In this document: in pieces, positions 38,401-49,003 of the stretch
Numbering within the stretch: the stretch's first letter is position 1
Layout of the letters: each line of letters starts with the position of its first letter
Origin: Mangifera indica
Taxonomy: Eukaryota; Streptophyta; Magnoliopsida; Sapindales; Anacardiaceae
Length of the DNA stretch: 64,000 nucleotides
Reading direction: 5' to 3'
NCBI RefSeq assembly: GCF_011075055.1
Contig: NC_058146.1
Coordinates: forward strand, 3,596,001-3,660,000
Notes under the pieces: model-generated
The model's database searches: none
Told to the model about the DNA's origin: nothing
What the model saw: the letters and a program-made list of their open reading frames with translations, nothing else
Position numbers and translations under genes: made by a program

Positions 38401-38559
38401 AGTTCTATAGGAAGTAACACAATGATTCTGGAGAATCAATCAACTAAACCTGCAACTGATTCTCATCCTCCTGACACAGGCCCAGGCACAAGCTTCAGGA
38501 ACTTCAGATTCAATACTGCTGCTATCTTGCAAGCAATGGAAGCTGGTTTTTCAAATTAA
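32425..38559 (+). CDS. DCP2: mRNA-decapping enzyme subunit DCP2
   Basis: Catalytic subunit of the decapping complex; hydrolyses the 5' cap of mRNA to release m7GDP in cytoplasmic processing bodies, with DCP1 and VARICOSE as partners. Coding exons: 32425-32507, 34004-34155, 35131-35258, 35911-36006, 36992-37144, 37364-37467, 37553-37620, 38375-38559; 322 aa. The N-terminal regulatory domain (about 16-105, PPQELLDDLCSRFVLNVP) is followed by the Nudix fold. The Nudix box fits GX5EX7REUXEEXGU exactly, from Gly138 to Phe160, with REVLEETGF split between exons 4 and 5; Glu156/Glu157 should bind metal. Box B (PQTKKEISEIAWHRLDDLQP) follows. The C-terminal tail is short, and the protein is somewhat shorter than the Arabidopsis enzyme. 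Two hAT-type elements lie in introns 1 and 4. Confidence 0.95.
32859..33698. mobile_element. hAT-like non-autonomous element in DCP2 intron 1
   Basis: An 840-bp insertion flanked by a perfect 8-bp direct repeat GTTTCTAT (32851-32858 and 33699-33706), the length made by hAT transposases. Its ends are inverted repeats: TTAGGAAGCACAGAAACAGA against GTAAGTAGCACATATACAGA, 19 of 26 positions matching when extended to ACG/GCG. The 77-codon frame inside (33013-33246) has no transposase features, so it is non-autonomous. Confidence 0.75.
34935..35085 (+). repeat. 81-bp tandem duplication in DCP2 intron 2
   Basis: The string GCTGATTGACCATTTTCTGA starts at 34947 and again at 35028, and the downstream TTCTTCA-GTGCTTGTTTCT is also shared, giving a direct duplication with an 81-bp period a short distance upstream of the exon 3 acceptor. 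Confidence 0.75.
35263..35302 (+). repeat. Perfect 20-bp tandem duplication at the DCP2 intron 3 donor
   Basis: GGCATCTTGAATAAGATTGT occurs twice back to back (35263-35282 and 35283-35302) with no mismatch, starting four bases after the intron 3 donor GT at 35259-35260. The perfect identity suggests a very recent duplication or polymorphism. Confidence 0.9.
36296..36547. mobile_element. hAT-type MITE in DCP2 intron 4
   Basis: A 252-bp element flanked by a perfect 8-bp direct repeat GTGCAAAT (36288-36295 and 36548-36555). The ends are inverted repeats: TAGGGTTGCAAATGAGCT against TAGGGCTGCAATCAAGCC read from the other strand. The interior is composed of GAGCTTGA/AACTCAACTTGAG-like words, typical of this MITE type. 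It has no coding capacity. Confidence 0.88.
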
Positions 38560-39261
38560 AGGTCAAACATTTTTTTTTGTAAATCTTGAACATTCACATA
38601 GCTGCTTGGGTTTCAACCATTCCATCTGTATTATCAGAGAGCATTAAGCACATACTCCATGGAAAATTAGTTGTTGTACCAGCGTTACATTGTCTGTTAG
38701 ATTATCAGATTTGGTTGCTGTGCATATTCTGTACAGAATCACTTTCAAGGAAATGGTGCTTTGTTATTTTTCATCATTTTGTTAGTTAAAACCGAAGAAT
38801 GTAGTCTGTTTTCACACAACCTTAAACTGATCCTTCTTGATTGTGATGGCACATTTTGAATTAGAACTTTGAAAAAGCTGAAAATGGAGAGCAGTATTTA
38901 GGTCAACACAGAGGTTAGTAGTATATCTTGGCGTCTATTACTTTTGTTGTGCCTATTCTATATTGCAGTTTAATGGGAAGCAAAACCTTCCTCCAATGAC
39001 TAAACCTTAGTATGACTGGGGTAACACTAGGAGCCTGTAGAAATATCCATCATCGCTGTCTGAGACCCAGGTATAATTGCCAGTTAAGAGCTATCATCAT
39101 ATTCATGCTTATCTTTGTGTTGCTTTTGTTAGTAATTTGAATACAATTTTGGTCTCTCATGACATGCAACTGAAAACTCAGCTTGATCATACAAATTATT
39201 ATTAGTTGATGAAAATGCATGAATTCATTCCCCACTATAATGTTAGCTTTAATTTTTGAGT

Positions 39262-39400
39262 AGTGGTATGTATACAAGCAATGACATGTCACTATGTGAT
39301 TAGATAGTTTTAAATTAGAGATAAAATAATATTCAATCACATAGTGATATATCATTGTTTGTACACAACAAAGTTGTGTACGTTGTTTGTACATATAGTT
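39262..39400. mobile_element. Fold-back MITE family, copy D
   Basis: The best-preserved palindrome of the family: ATGACATGTCACTATGTGAT on the left and the complementary ATCACATAGTGATATATCAT on the right, around TTTTAAATTAGAGATAAAAT. The GTACA-containing ends (GTATGTATACAAGC and GTTTGTACACAAC) are also inverted relative to each other. Confidence 0.72.
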
Positions 39401-40989
39401 TTATTGTTAATTTTTATCATTTTATACTGGAAAAGTATTGTAGGTGTGGGTGTGGTCAAAAGACTCCAGGTGAGTAACCTTCAAAGGCTTGCCTTGAATT
39501 TGGAAAACCCTAACTTATGTCATGGGTCAATTGTTTTATCTTCAAGCAAAATCAAAGCTGCCCATAATGATATCTCAAAGCTACTTTATATCAAAGGTAA
39601 TCATAGAACTTCTATGGTAGGAGATCTTGATCCAGTGACACCATTTTTTCTGCCTTCTTTCATCATTCAAATCCCATTACATAATAGACTTTATAATTTC
39701 AGTTGCATGCGAGAAAAGCATCTATGAATTGAGTGCTTATGCACCTTCTTCTTTAACCACACAATGTCTAATGTCTCCTTTGCCTCCAAAATTCCCTTTT
39801 TTCTTTTCATGTTCTACATTGACAATAATGTAGCAGAATTGACTTAATTGTACTTTGGTATATTTTTTATTCACCTTTTTAAAGCATAAAAAATATATGA
39901 TCAAGATTTTATGATATACCTAATTATCAAATTTTCATGTATTTGGTATATTCATGCTCGTAAAAGTTGAAATTTGCTGCATTTTATATATGAATAAAAT
40001 TATGCTTACAGACAATTCTTTATGGGCATTTGCGTGGTTGATGTTCATTATTTTCCGCTTTTCAAAGACCGAAAATTTGACGAAGATTCCAGTTTCAAAG
40101 CCAAACTTAAGAAGCAAGTGTAGGAGATCTCTAAATTTGAAAAAAAAAGGGGCAATCCAAAAGTAAATGAAAGAACAAAATTTTCCTACTTATGGATTTG
40201 TATTTGTGAGTTCAGTCTCGTGGTGTATCCGAAGAAGGATGTACCAAGTTGTCTATATTCTGCACAAAAAGTTGAAAGCTCCCTCAGCATCAGCATGGAA
40301 CGTAAAGATAAATGAAAGGGATCAAGAATTTGCAGACAATAGCTCTTCAAATTTACCAGTGGTCCTATCGAAAAGAAAGAAATGCTATTTTCATTATTTC
40401 TGATGAATTACTTTTCGTGGGATGGGATGCACATGTATTCGACCAAATATGGAGCCCAGAAGGGCGTGTGAGAACCTTGAAGAAATAATTGTTGCCTTGG
40501 AAGAATTAACCAGAGTGTTCTTAGGGCCTTGTGTAGTGGGAGTCGGGGTCCCTGTGAATGTGAAATGTAATGAGTTTGAAAATGCCTTTGCAGCTAGCTT
40601 TGTTTCTGCTGCTCTCAATTTAGGTCTCTTGTGTCTCTCACTTATTCTGAATCATGAATTTTCTGTTTTCGCTTCACCCATGCTGGTTCTTTGAATGTCT
40701 TGGACTAGAAAATTTATTTAAAAGAAAAAAGAAAGGAAGAAGCCATTGATGAAGATGATATTAGTTGGTATATAGGACAGCGTTATTCTACACTTATTTA
40801 CGAGCTTCTTCTTTTTTTATTCCTTCAATGAAAAAAAAGTCACATTAATCTTGCCTTGCTCCAATAAGACATTAGTTTCTATATATGACATTATTTTCGA
40901 AGAGTTAACAAGAAGAGTTGTTTTATTTTGGGTTGTATTTAAGTGAATATTATTGAGAACAAAATCCTCAAATCACAATCAAACAATAT

Positions 40990-41100
40990 TGTGTATCTAT
41001 TTTGAATACATATTTATATGTGTCATTACATAATTAAATTATTTTTAATTTAAAATCATTCAGTCATATAATGATATATATAAGTGTATATTATAAGTTT
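40990..41100. mobile_element. Fold-back MITE family, copy E
   Basis: ATGTGTCATTACATAATTAA and the complementary ATTCAGTCATATAATGATAT flank ATTTTTAATTTAAAATCA. This is a decayed copy of the family seen at 39262-39400; arms are short and the outer ends are unclear. Confidence 0.5.
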
Positions 41101-41905
41101 ATTGACTACAATATTCCCTCTAATATTATGAGACTGAATAATTATTTTCATACAAAATTAAGTGAAATTATAGATTTCTACCCTTTAAATTTAGTAATAT
41201 TAATTTCTTATCTATCAATTAAAATAAATGAAATAATATTTATTTTATTTTATTTAAATATTATAATATAAAATATATAAGTATCATTTTTAAAAAAGCA
41301 AATAGACATTTTCTTATCTTAATTTTAAAATTTCCGTATTAATTCCATAATCTTAAACTATTTTATTATGACATGCCTTTAATTTATTGCTTCTTGAAAA
41401 TTTTAGCTTTTTCCCCGTATCAACTAGGTCCAATTAGTCAAAAATGGAGGCACACGCAACCCAGCCGACTCCTCAAATCACGCGTGGCAACATGACAGCC
41501 ACAATCCAAAAATGTAGATGACCCCACGTGGCTTGCTTTGATTAGCTGGCTGTCTCGAAGTTTGGTCGGTTCCCCAATATGGGCTTCTAAAGTTAATTTA
41601 ATTATTAAAATAATAACCCAAAAATTAAAAGATCAACCATTAATATTTAAAAATTTTACATGTTTAATTTATTATATACTTAAATCTAATTGATTAATTG
41701 GGTAAAAAAATAATTGGGATTAAGGTTCAATAATTGTTGTAATTAAAAATTATGATCATGAGCATCATCCATGTTCTATCCATTCCAACAGATTATGAAT
41801 TAATTAATTATGGAATTAAAATTCCCTCGATAGTGGAATCAATAAAATAAAATTGTAAGAGGCAGGCAGTGGGTAGTGATGGCCAAATGCCTCCCTTATG
41901 CTTTA

Positions 41906-41930
41906 ATAATAATAATAATAATAATAATAT
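41906..41930 (+). repeat. (TAA)n trinucleotide microsatellite
   Basis: About eight uninterrupted TAA units. Probably length-polymorphic. Confidence 0.85.
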
Positions 41931-42599
41931 TCCCATGCAAATGGAAAATATTCTTTTCTTCTTTTTTTTTTTTTATATATATTTGGATAAGAATTTGGTG
42001 GACTTATTGTTATATATGTAGGGCACTAATTATTCTTTCTTATAATTTTTCTGTCTAATACTTGTACACCATACACCTATCCTCAAAGTCAATGTATTAT
42101 GATCAGGGTAAATTTTAATTTACAGTAACTGAACTTATAATTATTGTATCAGATAATTCAAAGTTTTACTTTATTATAACATCTTACTGTTTGATTTAAA
42201 ATTAATCAGTTCAAATTTTTTATATAACAAAAAGATTATAATAGTTGAACTCTAACTTTTTACGATGAATTTTTTCGTTTAATCACTTAAACTAATTCTT
42301 AGAGTTTATATGATTTCTCTTTCTTATCTTAATTATTTCAAATTATAGCCTTTTGTATTTTTTTTTTAAACTCAGTTTTGTTAGGATTTTATAATTATTA
42401 TATCAAATAAAATAAAAATAAAAATTTAAAATATTGTATGAGAGAATATAAACCACTACTTTCATACAGAGAGAATGCCTTTTTTATCTCTCAATTTAGG
42501 CAATTAAATTTTGAATGAAAGTTCAAAATGGGGCTACACTTGATTTGGTGGCTGCGGGTGAAAGTCACCCAATAAAACAAGAATAATTAATGGTATGTA

Positions 42600-42740
42600 T
42601 AGGGCTGGATTCGAGCTTTTTAAAGTTCGGCTCGAGCTCGACTCGACGAATTTGGCTCGGCTCGAGTTCGGCTCGTTTTCAGCTCGGCTCGGTAACGGCT
42701 CGGCTCGGCTCGTTTTTTATATCAAAAGAATCCAGCCCTA
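42600..42740. mobile_element. hAT-type MITE with GC-rich GGCTCG interior
   Basis: A 141-bp element flanked by a perfect 8-bp direct repeat GGTATGTA (42592-42599 and 42741-42748). The ends are perfect inverted repeats, TAGGGCTGGATTC and GAATCCAGCCCTA. The interior is an array of GCTCGGCTCG/CTCGAGTTCG words and is much more GC-rich than its surroundings. It carries no gene. The intact ends and duplication point to a comparatively recent insertion. Confidence 0.93.
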
Positions 42741-42964
42741 GGTATGTAGCAAATGCTTTGTCAATTCTCCCACTGTAAATTTTCAAAAGAAAAATAAAAT
42801 CAACCAACTTTCTCTCTTTCTCCAAGAATCCAATTCAAACACAACCCGAAAGTTGTAGGTTGGATTCCCCCAGAAAACTTTATAGTGAATAATTAAAATG
42901 AGTAATCAGTGCTAAAGTCGGTTAATAAGACAAAATTATGTTAGTGATTAAAACAATAACTTTA

Positions 42965-43704
42965 GGCCAAACGGCTATTTCCCACCCAAGGTTTGTTGTA
43001 AATTCAACTTTTTTACTTATTAATTATAAAAAATTTAACTACTTACTCTTCGGATAAATTTTATTATTACTATCGAGGGTTAAATTATTATTTAATAAAA
43101 ATATTTTAAAAAAAAATTGATCATATTTTTATCTCTAAATTTAAAAACTAATAAAGTTTTCCAACAAAAATTTGAAAAATTTACATTCCCTCTTAGAGTT
43201 TTTGAAGCAACCATCGATGATCAAAGATAATGGTGATGATGACGCTCTCCCTCCCTCTCAACTTTTCTCTCAATGGTTGTCCATTTTTTACCATCATCGA
43301 TCTTCTGCTCCTATCACCAGTTAGCTCATGAAGAGATCGAACTTTGGGTCCCTTCGTCACAAGATAAAAAGACCCAAATCTCGATCTCTTAGTACACTGG
43401 TTAGTGAGGGAAGAGAATAGCCGATGATGGTCTGAAATGGACAACCACTAAAAGAGAAACTAAGAGGGAGGGAGAATGCCTTCACCAATTGCTACAAAAA
43501 TCTTAGGAGAAATATAAGTTTTTCAAACTTTAGATAAGAAAATGTGAGATAAATTGTTAATTTTTAAACCTAACAAGAAAAATGTGCTGAAAAAAATATG
43601 ATAGTAATAATGAAATTTAACAAAATTTTAGGTATTTAAATTTTTTATAGTTAATGGGTGAAAATAGTTTGCACCAAAGCTTGGGTGGGAAATATGATTT
43701 GGCC
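42965..43704. mobile_element. Mutator-type long-TIR MITE, copy 2
   Basis: A 740-bp element with ends GGCCAAACGGCTATTTCCCA and, from the other strand, GGCCAAATCATATTTCCCAC. The inverted repeats run on for about 230 bp with mismatches. Flanking 9-mers ATAACTTTA and AAAACCTTA match at 7 of 9 positions, consistent with an aged 9-bp duplication. It belongs to the same family as 11639-12395. The 83-codon minus-strand frame inside (43193-43444) is in the loop and unrecognised. Confidence 0.82.
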
Positions 43705-46700
43705 AAAACCTTATAATTAAAAAGTTAACAGCCCATCAAAGTTGGATTACTCGGGCAAATCAAAAGAATCCAATTGAATGGAATGGAATGGGTTCCCTCT
43801 GAAATAGCTCCTCAAATTTTAGTTATTTTAGCTGGTTCATAAGTCCAACCGTTGGCCCCCTAGTTTGATTGATTAACATTAAAGTATAGAATAGAAACCT
43901 TCAGTAGTCTCAAGAGGATTTTGATTTGAGATTCTCACGCCACATTTAAGGCTCTTGAATTACGGATTTGAAATTTTATTTATTCGGTGAGATGAATTTG
44001 ATCTCAAAAAAATTATTCTATTTAGATTTGGTTAAGAAGATATTTTTTTTTATTTTAATTTTCAAGAATATCAAACTCGTATTTTTTTAATTAAATTAAT
44101 TATACAGAATATATAAAATTTTGAGTATAATAACTAACCATATAATTATTAAACTAAGTCAAGAATTTAATTTTATAACTTCATTAAAAAAATTTTAAAT
44201 TCATATTTTTTATATATAAAATTTTATTTAAACCAAACTTTGTAAAGGTTGATTAGACAAAAGACTTTTTTTTTTTCAGATAAAGAACTTATTTAAACTA
44301 AATTATCATATTAAAATTGAATTAATTATATTAAATAAAATAAATTTGCGGTCTAATAGTGAACCCGGGTCTGGATCTAACCCTACAACAGCAACCCCTA
44401 CCCCGGGTGGAGATAGATTGATCCCAAAAAAGAAAAAACAGACGGCGGGGTTGGTTCCTGGTTTCTGAGCTAGCTAATCGGGGTTCATTAATGTGGTAGT
44501 ACGGCCTCGTGGGTCTGAGTTCTCAGGGACTGAACCATCTGTTTGTGTTTCTGGTTTTTTGACCGCTGGGTTCGACCGTTGTCTAATTCTTCACGTGTTT
44601 GTCACGGCCACGGGGACTCGCATTTTTCTTAATTATTTGTCGATAAGTAATTAATTATGTAGGGACAATCTCTTGACTCTTGAGATAGAGAGAGAGAGTA
44701 AAAAAGAGAGCCGTTAGGACAAGTCAGATGGCTTCAACGATCTTTGAAGTACAACTTGCACGAAAAAATTTATGAAGGGGTTTTAATTATTTTAATTTCT
44801 CGTATTATTTATACATTAACATTTTCATTATATAATTTTAAAAATAATTTAATATACATAATTATACTTGCCTCCTCACATCAAATATAATAAAAATTAT
44901 ATTAAAATCTCAAATATAAAATTTTAAATTTTAAATTTTTTAATTTCAATAACTAATTTTTAAAATGTAATTTTTTCAAGATTTATATTTAATTGCAAGA
45001 TGAAATCCAGAACGAAGTGAGAAAATAAAAGAGGGATGAAAGCATTGAAAAAAAAAAAAAAAACATATTGGGATTTTGCCAGACAGGAGTGCGCAGGCGG
45101 TGCTCAGTGTAGTTAAAGTCAAGCAGGGTCGGTGAAAGCAAACCAACCATAAATTTTGAATCATATTATTATGTATTTTAGTTTTAGGTTTTTATTTTAA
45201 TATTATATATATATATATATTTTAAATATATATATTTTATATATAATTTAAATATGTAAAAGATAGATTATATATATATATGAGAATTAGTAATATAAAT
45301 TAATTATCCACTATCATGAGAATTATTGATAGTGTACACAAGAAAATTACTAAAATAGTTTGATATCCTAAGTGAAAACCCGTATTTATTTTTATGTTAT
45401 TGGCTACTTCGAGAAATAATTTTCCAATAGAGCGTGAATAATATTTATAATAGAGATTGTCTTGAGAAATATTTGATTTTAGAAGAAAAAAAAGTCTAAA
45501 GAAGGTGGTTCGATTTTCCTAAGAGCCTCATTGCGTATAAGAAAGATATTTAATATGTTTGATTATATTATCCTCATTCGTCTGTGTAATTCTTTATATT
45601 TATAAGACGAAAAGGAAGAATGATATTTTTAATAGTTATAATTCAAATTAAAATTTGAAAATTAATTGCTTATTTCATCATAGGGATATAAGATAACAAT
45701 CGTATCCTAATTTAGTATGAAGTTATTTATTTTTTATGTTGACATGAGAAGGTCATTTCCTCTAGACGAGACTTGTCTATCTTCATATTGAGTTGTTGGT
45801 TGTTGTTTCTATAGTTAGTCATTGCCTTAACGTCGCATTATGAGTTTGGTCAATGAAGAGATGCTTCGATTGATGAAATTAATATTTTGTATGTTTTGTG
45901 TCATGTGTTAGTTAAGTCATTTTTTGTTATTCTAAATTTTGGTTTAATTTTTTCTTTTTTGGTATTATAAGTTGATCGACACATGTTTTAAAATTGAATT
46001 GGACAATTAGGATCGCTTATCATTTTGCCTCAAATTGGCTATAAATGAGAACATTAACTCTCAATTTATTCACATCATATGAGTTTTTTCATCTTGTTAA
46101 GTACTTAAGGGGTAGGAAACGTCATTTCATCAAAGTTTCGGTGAAAAATACTCATTTGATTTATTTCATAAAACCTATTAATAAACTCAAGGGTGTTCAA
46201 AATTATTAAGTAACTAAATCGAATTAATCCAAGTTTTGAATAAAAACCAATTAAAAAAGTAAATTATTTAAAAAATCTATTTAAATACTGATTGAAAAAT
46301 ATAAAAAATTTGATTTTTCAGTTTGGTTATCAATTTGTCTAATTTTAAAACAGATTAATGGAACCAAATTAATTTTAAAAAAATGAATAATAAATTAATA
46401 AAATATCAAATGTATTTTCAAAAAAATAATAAATAAAATATTTTTTGAAATTTAGTTTAAAACTAGTTAATAAAAAATTTAGTTAAATTAATAATCATTT
46501 TTTATTTAATTCAAAATTATTTAAATTTTAAATCTATTCACTCTTAATTTATTATTTTCTTTGAACCAAAAATTTAATTTAATTCGGGAAAATTGATATA
46601 TTAATTCACTTAATCGGTTTTAAATAACTATAAATTCACTAAGATGACGAGAAAAAGAAAACTTTTTCATGTAAATTTTAAAATAATAAATAATATAAAA

Positions 46701-46746
46701 TTAAAATCTTAAAAAGGAAACTCCCAGTATCGTCCATTTCTCTCAA

Positions 46747-46752
46747 TATATA
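46747..46752 (+). promoter_or_regulatory. Probable TATA box of PIP2
   Basis: TATATA at 46747-46752 lies 122 bp upstream of the PIP2 start codon, followed by a CT/CA-rich leader typical of highly expressed plant genes. A transcript start near 46780 would give a leader of about 90 nt. Confidence 0.55.
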
Positions 46753-46868
46753 CCCCACTTCCCTACGTTTCTCTCACAGCAAAGCACTCTACAGGCTCAG
46801 CAGCCAAACCTTCTCTCTCAAATTCTTTCCATCTTCGTTTGAATTTTGTCTCTGCAAAAAAATAATCC

Positions 46869-49003
46869 ATGGCGAAGGACTCCGAGCACGGCTCATTCTC
46901 AGCCAAGGACTACACAGACCCCCCTCCAGCTCCTCTCTTCGACTCAGTCGAGCTCACCAAGTGGTCTTTCTACCGAGCTTTAATCGCCGAGTTCATCGCC
47001 ACCTTGCTCTTCCTCTACATCACCGTTCTGACCGTCATTGGCTACAAGAGCCAGACCGACCACGCTGACCCCTGCGGCGGCGTTGGCATTCTCGGTATCG
47101 CTTGGGCCTTCGGCGGCATGATCTTTGTTCTCGTCTACTGCACCGCCGGTATCTCCGGTAAGGCAACCACTTACACATAAAGTTTTAATCTTTTGTCTCG
47201 TTTGTATAGCAAGTAACAATCTTTTACACATAAAACAATGCAGGGGGTCATATTAACCCGGCGGTGACTTTCGGGCTGTTTTTGGCGCGTAAAGTATCGT
47301 TGGTGAGGGCGCTGTTGTACATGGTGGCTCAGTGTTTGGGAGCCATATGTGGAGTTGGGCTGGTGAAGGCTTTCCAGAGCTCGTTCTACAATAGATACGG
47401 CGGTGGAGCCAACGAGCTTGGTGAGGGCTACAGCAAAGGCACCGGATTGGGTGCCGAGATCATCGGAACTTTCGTCTTGGTTTACACTGTTTTCTCTGCA
47501 ACCGATCCCAAGAGAAGTGCCAGAGACTCGCATGTCCCTGTAAGCATTTATTTCATTAATTTATATTTTTTTTTAATTTTCTTTTCGTTTTTGGATAATT
47601 TTACTGACTTCTGCTTTGAGCTGTGAGCTCTGATGCAAATGTTTTATGATGACATTAATATCTACGTTGAGATTAGATCTTACATTAAAAGTATCTGTGG
47701 TTTAATTTTGTAAAAAAGATCTTCTGGCCTTGATCTAATCTTCTGTAAATATATGATGTTTTTGGCATCTTAAGCAAAAAGAGGATAAAATTGTTTCTTT
47801 TTTTTTTCTATCTAATAGATTCTTTTTGTTTAAGTTTAGATTAATTTTCTGGGCAATGCAAGTGAAAGGTAGTTCTTTCACAGTTTAATTATTAAGAAGG
47901 TAACGGAGAAGTTAAGCTTGCTTGGCAGAGAGTAGCCCTAGGAAAAGATCGAGGGGTTAGTAAACGTGGTAGAACGGTAAGATTTTCATGAGAAAAGTTT
48001 GGGTTCGAAGTGTGTAGATCTCATGACCGGTGAAACCCTAAAATTTATCCGGGTGGTTATAATTTTTGTCACTGTACCTTAGAATTTATCTGGCTCGTGT
48101 CCCCGTAAACAAAAAAAAAATTTGGTAACATGGCATGTTTAGGCAAATATTACTTGATGAGGTGGGAATTTGCTCTTTTCCCCACTAAAATGACTTATCG
48201 AATAAAAAAGTTGAAAGGTAACATGCCTGTTCTGTGGCGGAAAACGAAGGGCTTGCATGAGATGGGACCATTTTTATCTTGTATTCTTCTAAAATCGAAA
48301 GTGGATTCTTTTGCTTTCTCAAATTTCTGTTTTGTATTTTCTTTTTTCATCTATCTTCAGCCTAACTTTGGAGTCTAATGGGTGGTGGGCTCTCCAGTTT
48401 TCTTTCTGGTAAATTCATGGGACTCCAGATAACTTCTTCTGTGATGATCTCACATGAGTTTAGCTCTTTTATCGTTTTGTTTGATCACATCACAATATCA
48501 TATCATCGCAGATAATACGTAATTGACAAAGAATTATGGGTTTCACGTGTAGATCCTTTGGGATTTGGTTTTTCACGAGAGGTGCAAATACTGTTGGCTC
48601 GGTTTGTCATTTTTATCAAGTGGGGATGAAATTTTTTTATATGCTTCTTTTCAGATTTTGGCACCACTGCCCATTGGCTTCGCCGTGTTCATGGTTCATT
48701 TAGCTACCATTCCGATCACCGGTACCGGCATCAACCCAGCTAGGAGTCTTGGGGCTGCCGTTATTTACAACAATGACAAGGCCTGGGATGATCAAGTAAT
48801 TAATCAAACATATCAATGACTTATTTTTGTTTCATTGTTTATCAAAGATTGTTACTGATGTTTTCTTTTTCCATTGGTTTCAGTGGATTTTCTGGGTTGG
48901 ACCCTTCATTGGCGCAGCCATTGCCGCCTTCTACCACCAGTTCATCTTGCGAGCAGGCGCCGTTAAGGCTCTTGGCTCATTCAGGAGCCAAACCCACGTC
49001 TGA
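46869..49003 (+). CDS. PIP2: Plasma membrane intrinsic protein, PIP2 subfamily aquaporin
   Basis: Water channel of the plasma membrane, tetrameric, six transmembrane helices. Coding exons: 46869-47157, 47244-47539, 48655-48795, 48884-49003; 281 aa, the usual PIP2 size, and the usual four-exon layout. The short N terminus and long C terminus place it in PIP2 rather than PIP1. Both NPA motifs are intact (Asn101-Pro-Ala and Asn222-Pro-Ala). The aromatic/arginine filter is Phe81, His210, Thr219, Arg225, which indicates a water-selective pore. Gating residues known from spinach PIP2;1 are present: Ser115 in loop B (RKVS), His193 in loop D, Ser274 near the C terminus (ALGSF), plus Asp25/Glu28 in the N terminus. 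The DPPPAPL diacidic-type N-terminal region is typical. No sign of damage. Confidence 0.96.
47950..48120 (+). mobile_element. tRNA-derived SINE in PIP2 intron 2
   Basis: The segment has a polymerase III box A that fits the consensus at every position (TGGTAGAACGG, 47967-47977), a box B fitting 9 of 11 positions (GGTTCGAAGTG, 48002-48012) 24 bp later, a body of about 100 bp and a ten-base A tail (48111-48120). This is the full layout of a plant SINE in the sense orientation of the host intron. I could not find a convincing target-site duplication, so the exact 5' end is uncertain. Confidence 0.65.

Larger units (their letters stand above)
38560..41890. other. DCP2 3' flank and gene-poor region
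   Basis: The first several hundred bases are probable DCP2 3' UTR. Copies of the fold-back MITE are at 39262-39400 and 40990-41100. Open frames at 39344-39727, 40167-40403 and 40422-40694 are relatively GC-rich compared with the surroundings but match no family I recognise and have no clear splice partners. At 41440-41580 there is a GC-richer block with ACGCGTGG and CCACGTGG (ABRE-like) motifs but no gene behind it. Confidence 0.45.
41891..46868. other. Gene-poor region upstream of the PIP2 gene
   Basis: No coding region was supported. It holds an (ATA)n/(TAA)n microsatellite at 41906-41930, a hAT MITE at 42600-42740, a Mutator-type MITE at 42965-43704, long AT-rich blocks with (AT)n near 45203-45220, and a TTCAAAATTATTAAGTAACT-type decayed repeat at 46190-46640. 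The last 150 bp contain the PIP2 core promoter. Confidence 0.55.

Noticed and set aside
42561..42760. GGCTCG array as a CpG-island promoter
   Set aside because: Perfect inverted ends and an 8-bp duplication show it is a transposable element.
44560..44590. GGTTCGACC motif as a tRNA B box
   Set aside because: No box A at a suitable distance and no cloverleaf stems could be drawn.
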